Shown: piece by piece, positions 22,309-34,200 of the stretch
How positions within the stretch are numbered: the first letter of the stretch is position 1
Layout: every line of letters starts with the position of its first letter
Source: Siderastrea radians
Taxonomy: Eukaryota > Cnidaria > Anthozoa > Scleractinia > Rhizangiidae
Assembly: GCA_964017195.1 (NCBI GenBank)
Contig: OZ024895.1
Location: forward strand, 20,521,534-20,585,533
Direction of reading: 5' to 3'
Length of the DNA: 64,000 nucleotides
Position numbers and translations under genes: made by a program
Notes under the pieces: model-generated
What the model was told of the DNA's origin: nothing
Database searches by the model: none
Seen by the model: the letters and a program-made list of their open reading frames with translations, nothing else

Positions 22309-23136
22309 TCACTTAATGTACGGTTCCCATACTATCAGGGGCTGCACAAGGTCAGCGGATTCTTCAGCTAAAATTGGAAATAGCTGGTCACGTGATGGAG
22401 TTTGTTCTTTACACACCGCCGATAGTTCTGGATTTCTAAATATGGCGGCATAGAAAAACTGAACGAAACTGGCCCTTGCTGTAAAGTCTGCGATAAAAAG
22501 CAAGTTATCAATTTGTTTACGACTGGCGTGTCGGTCAATTTTCTTTGCGTGCGTAGCCATGTCATAAAACAGCAAAGCCAGATTCCGCAACAAGTACATC
22601 CACAGAGTGAAGATGTAAAGATGACAAAGATAACACTGCCAATGTTGACTCGCGATTGTTCTCTGGAACCACGCCTTAACAGTTGACTTGTCGATGAATT
22701 TAAGAGTCAAGCATAACAAAATTAGAGTCGCACTTTCCAAGAATATACTCGCACCAAGGAAAATCCACTGGGCCGAATGAATGTCCATATTGATCGACGA
22801 AATGGTCTGGAGTAAAAATAAACCTACCCAAAACCAAAATACCGCCAGACGAGGAGCAGCATGAAAGAAGTTTGCGACGTTGAACTTCCCCCAGGAAAAT
22901 ATTAATACGATTATTAGAAACGAATTTCCAGCTTCGATCAATGTCCCCGCCATATTAATATTGTTTTTCAGATCTTGCTTCAAAACATGATTTCCACATG
23001 TCTCCGTGGTTGTGTCGTTTGAAAAACAATTCATTGCTGGGACAAAGAAAAGGAGTGTGAAAGTCAGCCTCGATAACCACAAAAAAGAGAGAATAAAGGC
23101 AAGGACACAGAACCATGCCATCTTACAAATGGCCAC
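22309..23136 (-). CDS. Multi-pass membrane protein, inverted close paralogue of 18,672-19,490
   Basis: This is an intronless frame of 275 residues from ATG 23,136. A second in-frame ATG at 23,121 (aagATGGca) gives 270 residues and aligns the N-terminus with the paralogue base for base in length, so it is the more likely start. Helix layout, the CFSNDTTTETCGNHVL first loop with its Cys pair and NDT sequon, APRLAVFWFW, LRNLALLFYDMA and the terminal WEPYIK are conserved. The frame is intact. The gene is convergent with its paralogue at 18,672-19,490. A MITE copy sits 64 bases upstream of the first ATG. Function is unknown. Confidence 0.8.
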   Translation of the reverse strand: MAICKMAWFCVLAFILSFLWLSRLTFTLLFFVPAMNCFSNDTTTETCGNHVLKQDLKNNINMAGTLIEAGNSFLIIVLIFSWGKFNVANFFHAAPRLAVFWFWVGLFLLQTISSINMDIHSAQWIFLGASIFLESATLILLCLTLKFIDKSTVKAWFQRTIASQHWQCYLCHLYIFTLWMYLLRNLALLFYDMATHAKKIDRHASRKQIDNLLFIADFTARASFVQFFYAAIFRNPELSAVCKEQTPSRDQLFPILAEESADLVQPLIVWEPYIK

Positions 23137-23199
23137 CCTCCCAGAATGGAAGGAAAATGAAGGAAAAAGAGCAAATGTCCACGAAATGCGTCTGCGTAT

Positions 23200-23402
23200 T
23201 AACCCTTGAAGCCCTGATGAAAATGAAATTTCTCTTTACATGATCAATACTTGTTTGAACATTCAAGTGACAAGAATAAAGGAAGTGATCACTGAGGACA
23301 AGATGTCTGGATATTTAGACAAATTCTCCTTACTAGTTTCATAAGAAATGTATGGAGATCAGTAATGAGAATATGCATTTTTATATCAGGGCTTAAAGGG
23401 TA
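23200..23402 (+). mobile_element. MITE of the CCCTTTAAGCCC family, copy 2
   Basis: Starts TAACCCTTGAAGCCC and ends GGGCTTAAAGGGTA, an imperfect inverted repeat pair. The interior matches copies 1 and 6 closely. It sits immediately upstream of the membrane-protein gene ending at 23,136 and may supply part of its promoter region. Confidence 0.85.
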
Positions 23403-24180
23403 AAGATCACAGCCAAACTCACTAAAATCATTAAACACAGGTTACGCAACTAATAATAACGTAGCCATTCTTTCCTTTTAGGATATCGAACCTAACCTGG
23501 ATGCGTAACGTGTTTCCTACTTTTGGGTCAGTAAACGAAATTTCGAAAGCTTTTACTCGGAATTTACTCAGGAAATATTTTCAGCTTTGAAATTTGGAAG
23601 GGTAAATTTCTTATGGGTTAACTCTTTATTTCTTCAAGGAGCAAGAATTAATACGCGTTCGTCACGACCGTCTTTCTAGCATACAATTTCACAATTTCAA
23701 TGTTTCTCACCACTCAGCGTCCTTTTTTGTTTTAAAATTTCAAAAATAAAATCGTCTTTTTTAATGAATTCGATCTTTTACTGCAGTGTATGACAATTCA
23801 TTGAAACGTTCACACTTACCTAGTTGAAAAGATCACTTATCTTATCGCTTCCTCGGATGGTCTCGATCCATGATTCGCCGAACACGAAACCCATAAGTCG
23901 TTTCGAATTCCGCCTCAAGTAATACAAACCGTAAAGCGAAAGAAAGAAAGACGGTTTGAGGAAACTGTACTTTCCAGTTGTGAGACATTTTTAGCACTAA
24001 TTCCTTTATGAAATTTAACTCAAATTTAACATGGTTTTTTTTTTTTAGTTTTAATACCAGGGCAGAGGACAAAGGAAAACTAAACCAGTTTGTGGAGAGT
24101 GGGCGGAGGGGGAGAAGAGGCTCTTTCCATAAAGTTCAAACAGTTCAAATTACTTAACAAATTCAGTTTCCAATACATTT
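23403..24180. other. Intergenic spacer
   Basis: No gene or clear element recognised. Confidence 0.4.
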
Positions 24181-24199
24181 TTTTTTTGCATTTCAATAG

Positions 24200-24210
24200 C
24201 TTTTATTTAA
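24200..24210 (-). terminator. Candidate polyadenylation signal of TUBGCP3
   Basis: On the minus strand AATAAA occurs at about 24,203-24,208, about 825 bases past the TUBGCP3 stop. It is the first convincing signal I noticed, though a nearer one without a canonical hexamer cannot be excluded. Confidence 0.4.
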
Positions 24211-24619
24211 ATTTCAAATGACAAAATTTCTATAATACAGTAACTTGGGTAACACACGCGCATATTCACAAGTACAGTTGGGCTGGTGAAATTTTCGAAT
24301 TATAACTTAACATCCCATGTTTGAACTAATACTACGCTAAGGATTTTTAGAGGATAATTAATGAACCACATCCATTGATAAATATGAGCAAATAATTTTC
24401 ACTCACTTCAAGAACGCAGGTATCATTCTTGGAAAAACTACCCTTTCTGGCAAATACTCGTGAAACTAGCCGAGGAGTTCCCGATTCTTATTGACCAATC
24501 CGAAAAAAGCACGAGCATTCAAAAGTTGTCACGCCAGCTTGTGACCTTCAGGATATGTCACGTTACCTAGGAACATGTGACTCAACCGCTGACTCAGTCA
24601 ACAGTCAGAGTCGATACTC

Positions 24620-24830
24620 CGAGTGAATAAAGGGTTTAGTTTCTTAAAAAACTGTGGTGCTGCGTCGGCCCGACGAGAAACACGAAAACGTACATTTATC
24701 AACTGCGTTGGTAGGGTAAATTGGCCGCATTCGCTCTGACGAAGGGCTAACGCTCGAATCGTCAGCTTTGTGTTTCATTACGGTGGCCAATTTTTCCTTC
24801 CAACTCAGCTGGTAAATCCAAATTTTCGAG
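24620..24830 (-). mobile_element. Penelope-like element tail fragment, minus orientation
   Basis: The stretch contains a GGTAAATTGGCC/GGCCAATTT inverted pair around CTCTGACGAAGGGCTAACG, then (read on the minus strand) CAACGCAGCACC and AAACTAAACCC. The same order occurs on the plus strand at 41,878-42,060. These blocks resemble the terminal repeats of cnidarian Penelope-like elements. The class name is from memory of similar sequences. Confidence 0.5.
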
Positions 24831-25031
24831 AGTCGAAACTCCGTCCTAAAAGGTTACGTAGTCAGCCGGGTGTTCGGATACGATGAGTGTTTCCTAAGAC
24901 AGGATTGTAACACAAGATAACCTCTAACATCAACTTTAGGAGTTCTAACTCTTGAAGAATCTCAGAAATGCTCTGCTCGAAGGATTCAACAAAGAAGGAT
25001 CAGTGGGAATGAGTTCTTGGCAAAGATGGAT

Positions 25032-25229
25032 CTAAGGGACCGAGTCTTGTTTTAGATGTATCTTAGGGACTGGAGTCTTAACTCGTTTGCTGAATCTGTG
25101 CGTGAGAGGGCTTCGTAGCTTAGGCTCTCTTTTCTTGTAATGTTCATTGAAGTCGAGTCTGAAGCTCAGGAATCTTAAACTGACGTCCTGGTGGCTGGTT
25201 AGCATCATGAGAAACTGCTGAACCATGTC
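25032..25229 (-). CDS. TUBGCP3: TUBGCP3 exon 22 (last coding exon)
   Basis: 198 bases encode [13 protein letters not shown] and [20 protein letters not shown], then a basic tail to TAG at 25,034-25,032. The tail is longer than I expect for vertebrate GCP3. Confidence 0.95.
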   Translation of the reverse strand, partial: DMVQQFLMMLTSHQDVSLRFLSFRLDFNEHYKKREPKLRSPLTHRFSKRVKTPVPKIHLKQDSVP

Positions 25230-28200
25230 CTGCGAGGAAAAAACATAGGGGAGGACTCAAGACAACTGGAAGCTAGGGCTGAAACGATATACCGATGTAT
25301 CGGTGAACCGCGATATTTTTCCAACGATACGAATATCGATATTTTAACAAGATATCACGATATTACGATAAAATAAATTTAGATCAACAAATTTGGGAAA
25401 TCAGTGTCTTAAACCAACCTCTACATGTTAGCCCTTCTAAGGCGATTTGATGTTGTGTTATTACTGTGCTAAATTTATTATAATGGAAATAAATTTATTT
25501 GTAAGTAGTCTAAGTTGTCGGTAACAAATTTTGTCGCGCACAGTAATGTATCGTATCGTGTATTGTATCGTGGCCCTTGTATCGAGATATGTATCGCATC
25601 GTAGGAAAATATATAATTGCAGCCCCACTGGAAGTATAGTACAACCATTGTTTTAGGCCCTTCAAGACTGGCACCTCTATTAGGGGGACACCCACTGTTA
25701 GGAAATGTCTCCAGGAGCCCGTTTCTCGAAAGTCCCGGAAAGCTATTTTATGAGCGCAAGGTTTACGTTAAAGATTCAAAATTTTGTTGAGTTTTAAAGC
25801 TAAGCATTAAAGTTGACGAAACACGTTGAGCTGGTTTGCGGGCTAAAAGCTACGCCACTATTCAATAGATTTTGATTTTAAAATATAACTTCGGGCCCGA
25901 AAAGTTACCGGGACTTTCGAGAAACGTACCCCTCTAAGGGAATACCTCATGTTAGGGGACACTATCTACTAGGGAAGACCTCCGTTCCGGGGAAGCCTCC
26001 TGAAGGGGTCACCTCCGATAAAGAGACACGAGAATATCTACCATGAAGAGTGTTTACTGTATGAGGGCAGCTCACATAAGAGGATACTCCCCATTTACTA
26101 GCAACTCCCGCAAGGGGAACACATGGGGGGACACCTGTCACAACGGAATACTTCAAGAACGGGGACACCACTTTTAAGGATTCATCGTCTGTATGGTAAA
26201 ACTCTAGTAAGGGAATACAAACACTCAAAAAAGTAAACAAAGACTGTACACATGGCCCCTACAGTGTCATCTTGTGAGAGTTTAGCCTACAAAAAAATGT
26301 TGTGTAAGAGAATTGGTAACAGCTAAATTAAATCAATAATATCCATGATACACGCTTACGATTTAAAAAAAAATACTACTTACAAGGCTAAAAAGGTTCG
26401 TTAAGAAACCAACCGAACGTTTTCAACTAATTAGATCTATAATTGAGCCATCTTTAAGATGACTTAATTAGTCGAAAACGTTTGGGGATTTTTTTTTTAC
26501 CGTACCCTTTTGAACCATGTAAATAGTACTTTTTCAAATCGATAATCGTCGTCACATTTGTAGGAACATTTGTCCTTGTGCTTTTCCCCAATGTTGATAA
26601 CAACGACTTGCAACACCAAAAACTGCTTCACTTAACAATGAGGGGAAGGGATGCCGTGATATGTAGGTGAATTATGAACTTGAGGCAAGTGTTCAAACTA
26701 ATTGTGTAGAATTTTACCTTCACGACCTACCTGATACGACTTTGATAAGACTTTCAGGTGAGCTCGGGTGTCTGGGATAACATTATCCACAAACTTTACC
26801 GATCTTTTCCTCTCTTCTTCTTCATCCCACTCTGTCATGCCCCACTCACCCTGTCAACAGACAGTTTTCAGTGTTTGGTGAATACTTGCAACGTTCCTGA
26901 TAGGGCTGCAACGATACACTGACGCATCGGTGAACCACGATATTTTTCCCAACGATACGAATATCGATATTTAAATAAGATATCGCGACATTACGATACA
27001 TAGAGGATATTACACGGCGGCGCGAAGATATGAATTTTATTTTCGAGTGGTAAAAACAATATTTTACGAACGAGCGCAGCGAGTGTGTAAAATATTGTTT
27101 TTTACCACGAGAAAATAAAATTCATATATTCAAGCCGCTGTGTAATTTTCTTTTTATTATATAGACAAGAGTGTTTTTGCACAAACATCAGCCAGTGAGT
27201 GTAAAAGCGAGAAATGAAGTCATCGATATCCTCACTAGTGAGGATATGGAAAATACGCCACTCGAGTCCCGGATGTAGTTTCGTATGAACTTTACGAGTG
27301 GTCTATTTTCCACTAAAACACTCTTGTCTATATAATAAAATAAAATATGCTACATCAACAAATTTGGGAAATTACTGTCTTTAATATTCCTTATCCAAGC
27401 TCTACATTTTAGCCCTTGAAAGGCGATTTGATGTTGCGTTATTACTGTGTTAAATTTATTATCATGCAAATAAATTATTTACAAGTAGTGTAAGTTGTTG
27501 GTAACTAGTTTTGTGTCGCGCACAGTAATGTATCGTTTCCTGTATCGTATCGTGGCCCTTGTAGCGAGATATGTGTCGTATTCGTGGGAAAATGCATCGT
27601 TGCAGCCCTAGTTCCTGATTGCCAAGTCCTCATTTGGCTCTCACGTTAGAGATTACCAGGAAAAGGGGGACTACTTTTTACTTACACAATCATACTGTCA
27701 ATATGTTATTTCGGAGGTGCTTGTTGCCTCAGCTTTACATGGGGTGAGGTGAAAAAAAAATGTCTCTTATGAATTTTATTATTTCATTATTTTATTATTT
27801 ATTAATAAAACTCATTTTCATGTGCAATTTGGTTTTAGTTACGGTAGTATTACCTTTTGTATTAAGGATTTTTTCAAGTTTTAGACCTCAGAAAACGGGT
27901 TCATTCTTCAACATTTCCATTCAACACCATGTTGAACACGTTTGACCACCCTATTGAATGATGTTGATTCAACTTTTCGTTTGTTCTTGGGTGTGAACAA
28001 CAATGTTGAATTCAGAAGAGATGGGATATTCAACATGTCGCAAGCGTGGGGCAAAGAAAAATTCTGAGTCCCCGACGGGAATCGAACCCATGACCTTCCG
28101 TACACCGGTCGGACGCTCTAAGCACTGAGCTACTGGGAGATTCCTGGCGAGCATAGGTCATATTTAGTGACACGCGTCCTGCATACTGCTAGGATCAGCA

Positions 28201-31200
28201 ATGTCGAAGTGCCCTATAGGTGATAAATAAAGAAAGATGGTGAATTTTAAACTCGGAGAAGAAATAAGAAAAGATGGGATATTCAACATGTCGCGAGCGT
28301 GGAACAAAGAAAAATTCTGAGTCCCCGACGGGAATCGAACCCATGACCTTCCGTACACCGGTCGGACGCTCTAACCACTGTCCCACGCTCGCGACATGTT
28401 GAATATCCCATCTTTTCTTCTTTCTTCTCCGAGCTTAAAATTCATCATCTTTCTTTATTTATCAATGTTGAATTCATAGGTCGGTAAAGTATGATTATCC
28501 GGGTAAGTGTAGTCCTGAGAAGGACTGTTTGTGATGACATTGACTGACGTTTCGACAACCTGAGCGGAAGTCACCATCACAGTCAAGTGAACTGTGAATC
28601 GTCAGTAGATGAAGTCTCTGGTCGCTGTCCTGATTGGTCGACGATCTCGTGATGTTATTGGTCGTCTGTCAGTTAAGCGGTGATGTTACTGGATGTGAAG
28701 ACTGCAAACCGTGATTGTTGCGTTTCGATCCGTCTTTTTTTGGTCAAATGTCCGTTGGTCTATTGCTAGTAAAAATTAGTCGGTTTGTCTATTGTTTGTC
28801 TGTCTCGTTATTGTCGTCAATAAGTGGCTTGGAAGGTGCAGCTAGCTGTTGGCAACGGTTCAGTAGTGTCTGTTCTAAGTTAGTAAACCAGCATTCCAGC
28901 TTAGTTCAACATCGTGTATTCAACAATGTTGGATAATATCGAATGAGGCCAGCATTAACGCTACTATGTATTAGCAGCTACTTTTTACAACTTATTGTCA
29001 CTTGAGACTGAATGAGTTCAAACAATAATACTTAAACTGTCCCATTTTATTCTATTCACCGCATTTCTTCCCACACTTTTTCCGTGTCGATGATATCTAC
29101 GATCTCTATAATTTTATCCCCAATCCTCCTTTTCTCAGTTTTAGCTGTATACTGAACCAAAATTTTACAGCGTCGAATTATTTCTATCGTCCTTTTTTAC
29201 AAGGAAGTTCTTAAGCGCTACAGTCTGTTGTTCATCGTCCGCTAACCCTTTGGCAAATTGCTAAATATAGTTGCTTGCTAAATACAAAATCTTCCAAATT
29301 GCTAAAATTCTAAGCATTGCTAAAGCTTCGTCAAACGGAATCAACATCATTCAACAATTGTTGAATAGAACTATACACCTTATTCCAGAATGGCGGAAAA
29401 TACATTATTCTTCTGTCTCCATGTTAATTGGCTCTTGTTGCCTCCTTTCAGCCCAAATATTCCATTGAATTCTTCAGATGGGATCGAGGCAACAAGGGCC
29501 AGTTAACAATGAGACAAATTAAAAGAGTAATGTATTTTCCGCCATTTTGGCCGGAATAAGGTGTATGATGCACTGCTGGCCAAGTTTATTCAACACTGTT
29601 GTTTAAATCTGAGAAAAAAACCGTTGAATCAACATCATTTCAACATGTCACGTGTTGAGTTCAACAACGATGGAAACGTTTGAACCCGTTTGTCTGACGC
29701 CTAAGCTTATTTCCCTTTCTTAAACGGTCGATGCCATCATTGGTAATCAGGCCTTTCGTAATGCTCGATGTCATTTCTGCCCTAGTTTATGCCTGGATTA
29801 GGACGAAATGAAGTTATTATTATCAGATAAAATAAGGCCTAAATAAAACGATTCGGTTAGACCTAAGTCAGGGATAGGAATAGGGTCACCTGTTCTAGAT
29901 CTACCATTTAAGAAAAGCAAATAATATAATTAACATTTTCATGGATTTGCCGGATAAACGTAGTGGTGTAGTGGTGAAGGAGGGATGATTTGATGATAGC
30001 ATGGAAGAGGTTCCAGGTTTGATGTTAGGTCTAAGTAGTTAATTGCATTTTTCTTTGCTAATAGAAAACATTTCGATGACTGGGGAAACATTTTCCAAGT
30101 GTCACTAAAATGGCATCGACCGTTTACGAAAGAGAAATTTGATTCTTACGTGGGCTTTTGAATACACAGTGCTTCACTAACCTCATCTGTTCTCTTTTCA
30201 ATGGTTTTCTGTAATCTCTGCCTGGTCTGCAGTTCAGTGGTTGCAGCAGAAAAGAATGACTCTTGAGCATTTTGGAACTGGATTATCAGGTCGAAAATGG
30301 CTCTCAGCTGAGTCAGCATTTTCTGTGGCCGGAGAAATTAGAAAGAAATTGAATTAGCACATTACTAGGGAAATTACCGCAGCAACTCTTCAATGTATAA
30401 AGTGCGCCTGCTTAAAAAGTGGCCCTTACTCGTCAAAGTGTAGATGAAATCCTAAGGTGTAATACGTTCAACGTAATTATTCAGATGAAATCTAGTGAAC
30501 AGCACCATGCTGTACAAGGTAGTGCCAGCGACCTTTTAGCCTTAGTCTGAACGAAATCTTTTGTGTAACCACTAAAATGAAAGTTATTGAACAGTATTGC
30601 TAATTCCTGTGTTACCTTCACAGCGTTACAAAGTGGTTCTAAATTTAAGTCAGTGTGTTAAATCAGAAAGTGTGGCGCAAATAGTAAGATTATTCAAGTA
30701 AAGGCTATCAAGCGTCGTTTTCCTGTGGAGCTGTTCACTACGCTGCCACTGTGGCTCTGACTTTAACTCCGCGGATGAAATTCTAAAGCAAGGCCAGATC
30801 ACAGTGATTCACCCTTTGAGCCCCTACATGTATATCAGCATGTATTTTCTCCTCACTGTTCTTCGAATATTTCTTATGGTTCTTGCAGGGAGAATTTGCA
30901 CAAAAATCAAGATATCTTATCACTGATGATCATTTCCTTCATTGTACATCAGCATTCATTTCTTCTCACTGTTCTTCATGCATTTTCTCCTCAATGTTCT
31001 TCAAATATTTCTTATGGTTCTTGCTGGGATAATTTGCACAAAAATCAAGACATTTTATCACTGATGATCATTTCCCTCATTCTATATCAGCATGCATTTT
31101 CTCCTCACTGTTCTTCAAATATTTCTTTTGGTACTTGTTGGGAGTATTTGCACAAAAATCACGATATCTTATCTTTGATGACCACTCCTTCATTCCCATA

Positions 31201-34200
31201 ACCCGATCAGCAGTAACATTTTGAGGAAAAGTTAGATGCTTGTCACTTAATTGGGGCTTAAAGGGATACGCTGCTAAGCTATTGAGCAGTACTTTCCAGT
31301 TGTGCTGTACGAGGTGGTTCTAACTTTTGAGTCTGTGGATGAAATCCTAAAGTGTGACCATTCAAATGAAAGCTACTGAGCAGTACTTTCCTGTGGCACT
31401 GTTTATTATGCTGTACAAGGTGGTTCTAACTTTTGAGTCTGTGGATAAAATCCTAAAGTGAGACCATTCAAATGAAAGCTACTGAGCAGTACTTTCCTGT
31501 GGCACTGTTTATTACGCTGTACAAGGTGGTTCTAACTTTTGAGTCTGTGGATAAAATCCTAAAGTGTAACCATTCAAATGAAAGTTACTGAGCAGTACTT
31601 TCCCGTGGTCTGTTTATTATGCTGTACAAGATGGTTCTAGCATTTAAGTCTGTGGATGAAATTCTCAAGTGTGACAATTCAAATGAAAGGTGTTGTACAG
31701 TAATTTCCATTGGTACTGTTTATTGCGTTCTACAGGGTAAACGTTTGCGTCTCTGGATGAAATCCTGGAGTGTGAAACTTCAAATGAAATATTTTAGGCA
31801 ATAGTTTCATGTGCTACTACCATTCTGAAATTTTTACGTTAGTTTATTTATTTATTTATTTATTTGTTTATTTTTGTAGAATTGACTGTTGAAACTCTTG
31901 GTCTAACAAAGGTTTGGCAGTACTGGAATTGTACGTACCCTTGACTCAGCATCCAGCAAACACCGGTTTAACACCTGGTCAAGGAAAGTTTCATGAGCAG
32001 CGATAATATGATCCAAGTCACTGGCTTCTGCTACTTGTTTCTTTAGGTCTGCCCAGCAACATTCCAGAACCTGACACCAACAATAGGAGAAGAAAACTTT
32101 CAAGAGATTTTCTCAAGGGGAGACCAAACCACAGTTAGCTTTGAGCAGTTTCCACAAGGCACAAGGCAAGGACTTGCAGAGTACAGTTGACTCCCAACAA
32201 CTCGAACCAAAAAAGCTTTGAGTTATTGTGAGTTCGAGTTATCGACTATGACATAACGGGGAAAATCATTCACTTCGAGTTACTAAGGGTTCGAATTAGC
32301 GGGAGTCAACTGTAATTTAAAACAAAACTGAACGGTTATGTGGTGGTTTGCTTTGATTCCAATATGCCCTATAGCTTTTTTAAGTAACATAGTCCTTTTA
32401 ATTTGTGAATGAGGAGTGCATTTCTTACCTCAAAAGTGATGTAGTACTGCATTTGATGAATGAAGTGTATCATTTCTGTTCCCAACATGTGGCACATGTG
32501 GAGTATTGGTGACACCTCTGTAGAGGGATTTAAAAAGTAAAAGTGGAGCCTCACACCTGAATGAGTCACCTTTAAAATAGAGCTACATATTACATTATTT
32601 TCCATTTCATTTTGTCACAAAACATGATTGAAACAAAACGTAAAAACACCGAAAAGAAGCTGACAGAATAATGAACTAACTACTAACGTCTAAAGAATTC
32701 AACCATTTCACTCCCAGAGTCAGTTATGGAGACATTAAGGTGACTCTTACTTCTGAGTCTGTGGTTGAAATCCTATGGTGTGACCATTCAAATGAAAGCT
32801 ACTGAGCAGTACTTTCCCGTGGTACTGTTAATCATGCTGTACAAATTGATTCCAACTTTTAAGCCTGTTGGTGAAATCCTTAAGTGCGACCATTCAGATG
32901 AAAGCTATTGAACAGGACTTTCCTGCGGTGCTGTTTATTATGCTGCACAAGGTGGTTCTAATTTTTGAATCTGTGGTTGAAATCCTATGGTGTGACCATT
33001 CAAATGAAAGCTTCTGAACAGTACTTTCACATGGTACTATTTAAATTTTTTCCAAAATGAATTTTCCAAAATGAAATGGAATTCATCTTGAATTCGTCTT
33101 GAATTTTGATTTTAGGTACTCTAGGGAGTGAAAGTGTTAAAGAGTAAAAGCTGTTCTTCCGATCACTGGTACACAAACCTATGCAATCCAATACACCATC
33201 CTGTCCACAACTTGATGTAAACAATGTACATTTACCCGGAAAAGAAACAAAGACTGCTGGGTTGAAAAAGAGCCCACTGGAAGATTTTGTCCTACAACGT
33301 TCTAGCTGAAATTTGACTCTTACATTTGTGTGTGGCAGTGTAGTGGTTAGCACATGGACAGGACTTTCAAACAGAAATCGTAGGGTCGGTGGTTGGAGGC
33401 TAGGCCAGTCCGTTCTTTGTCAGGTTGTTTCCTTAGACAAGAAACTTTACATTGTCTCTATCTCGAGGTGCAAAAATGGTGTCATAAAAAAATGTTGTGG
33501 ATAGTCCTTAACCCATTCAGTTTTTCTTTGTGTAACTCTAGTCAATTTTAAGTGATCGCTTCAGTTTAGGCACTTTTCGTTAGAAGTGTGCCAGGAACAT
33601 CAATTGGTTATCAAAAACATCTGCTATCACTCAAAGTAATGACTGCACAAACTGAACAAGGGCCATGGTCCTTTACGGGCAGTTTTGGGCCGCACGGGAA
33701 TCCATGGGTCAACCTTTTTCCTTTTTTTCTCTTTTATTTCCTTAAAAAACTAGGAACAAAAAGCGGCACAAGATGATCAATCAAAAATCTTGTTTTATTT
33801 ATCATAATTTATTATTTTACCTGGCAAAGATTTCAACATCCTGCGAGTTGTCATTTGCTGCTTCCACATTTCGGTCAAGCAGTATTCCATCCTTTTTGCT
33901 CTCCACAGAAAATTAAATATTCTCAAGTAATGAATCATGCATTCTGGTGTAAACACCTGGAGAGAAAAGCAGAAAAAAATAATTTATATTCCTGTTTGTA
34001 GTAGATAATGTACAATGATGCAACCAACCAGAACCACTACCAGCTTCTAGTTGCTTTGCAAAAGTGAGGTGAACTTCATGCAGGCAACATAATCACCATT
34101 AACCCTTTAGCCCCAGTTAACATCCATATTCTCCTCACTATTCTCCTTATATTTTCTTTATGTTGCTATTTGGGAAAATTTAATGAAAAATCAAGAATTT

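Larger units (their letters stand above)
27894..29690. mobile_element. Composite element with AACGGGTTCA ends and TTCAACA-rich subtermini
   Basis: AACGGGTTCA at 27,894 is mirrored by GAACCCGTT ending at 29,690. Both subtermini are rich in CAACATTGTTGAA-like palindromes. The interior holds later insertions: two tRNA-like modules, a Penelope-type tail and a short MITE at 29,373-29,566. Confidence 0.6.

Noticed and set aside
19989..23402. MITE copies as borders of the inverted membrane-gene duplication
   Set aside because: One copy lies downstream of its gene and the other upstream, so they do not mirror the duplication.
27908..28386. Small proteins with [15 protein letters not shown]
   Set aside because: These are translations of the tRNA-like SINE head, repeated at 61,643-61,903.
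31263..31835. CRISPR-like array
   Set aside because: Units of about 115 bases without unique spacers, in a eukaryotic intron; it is a tandem repeat.
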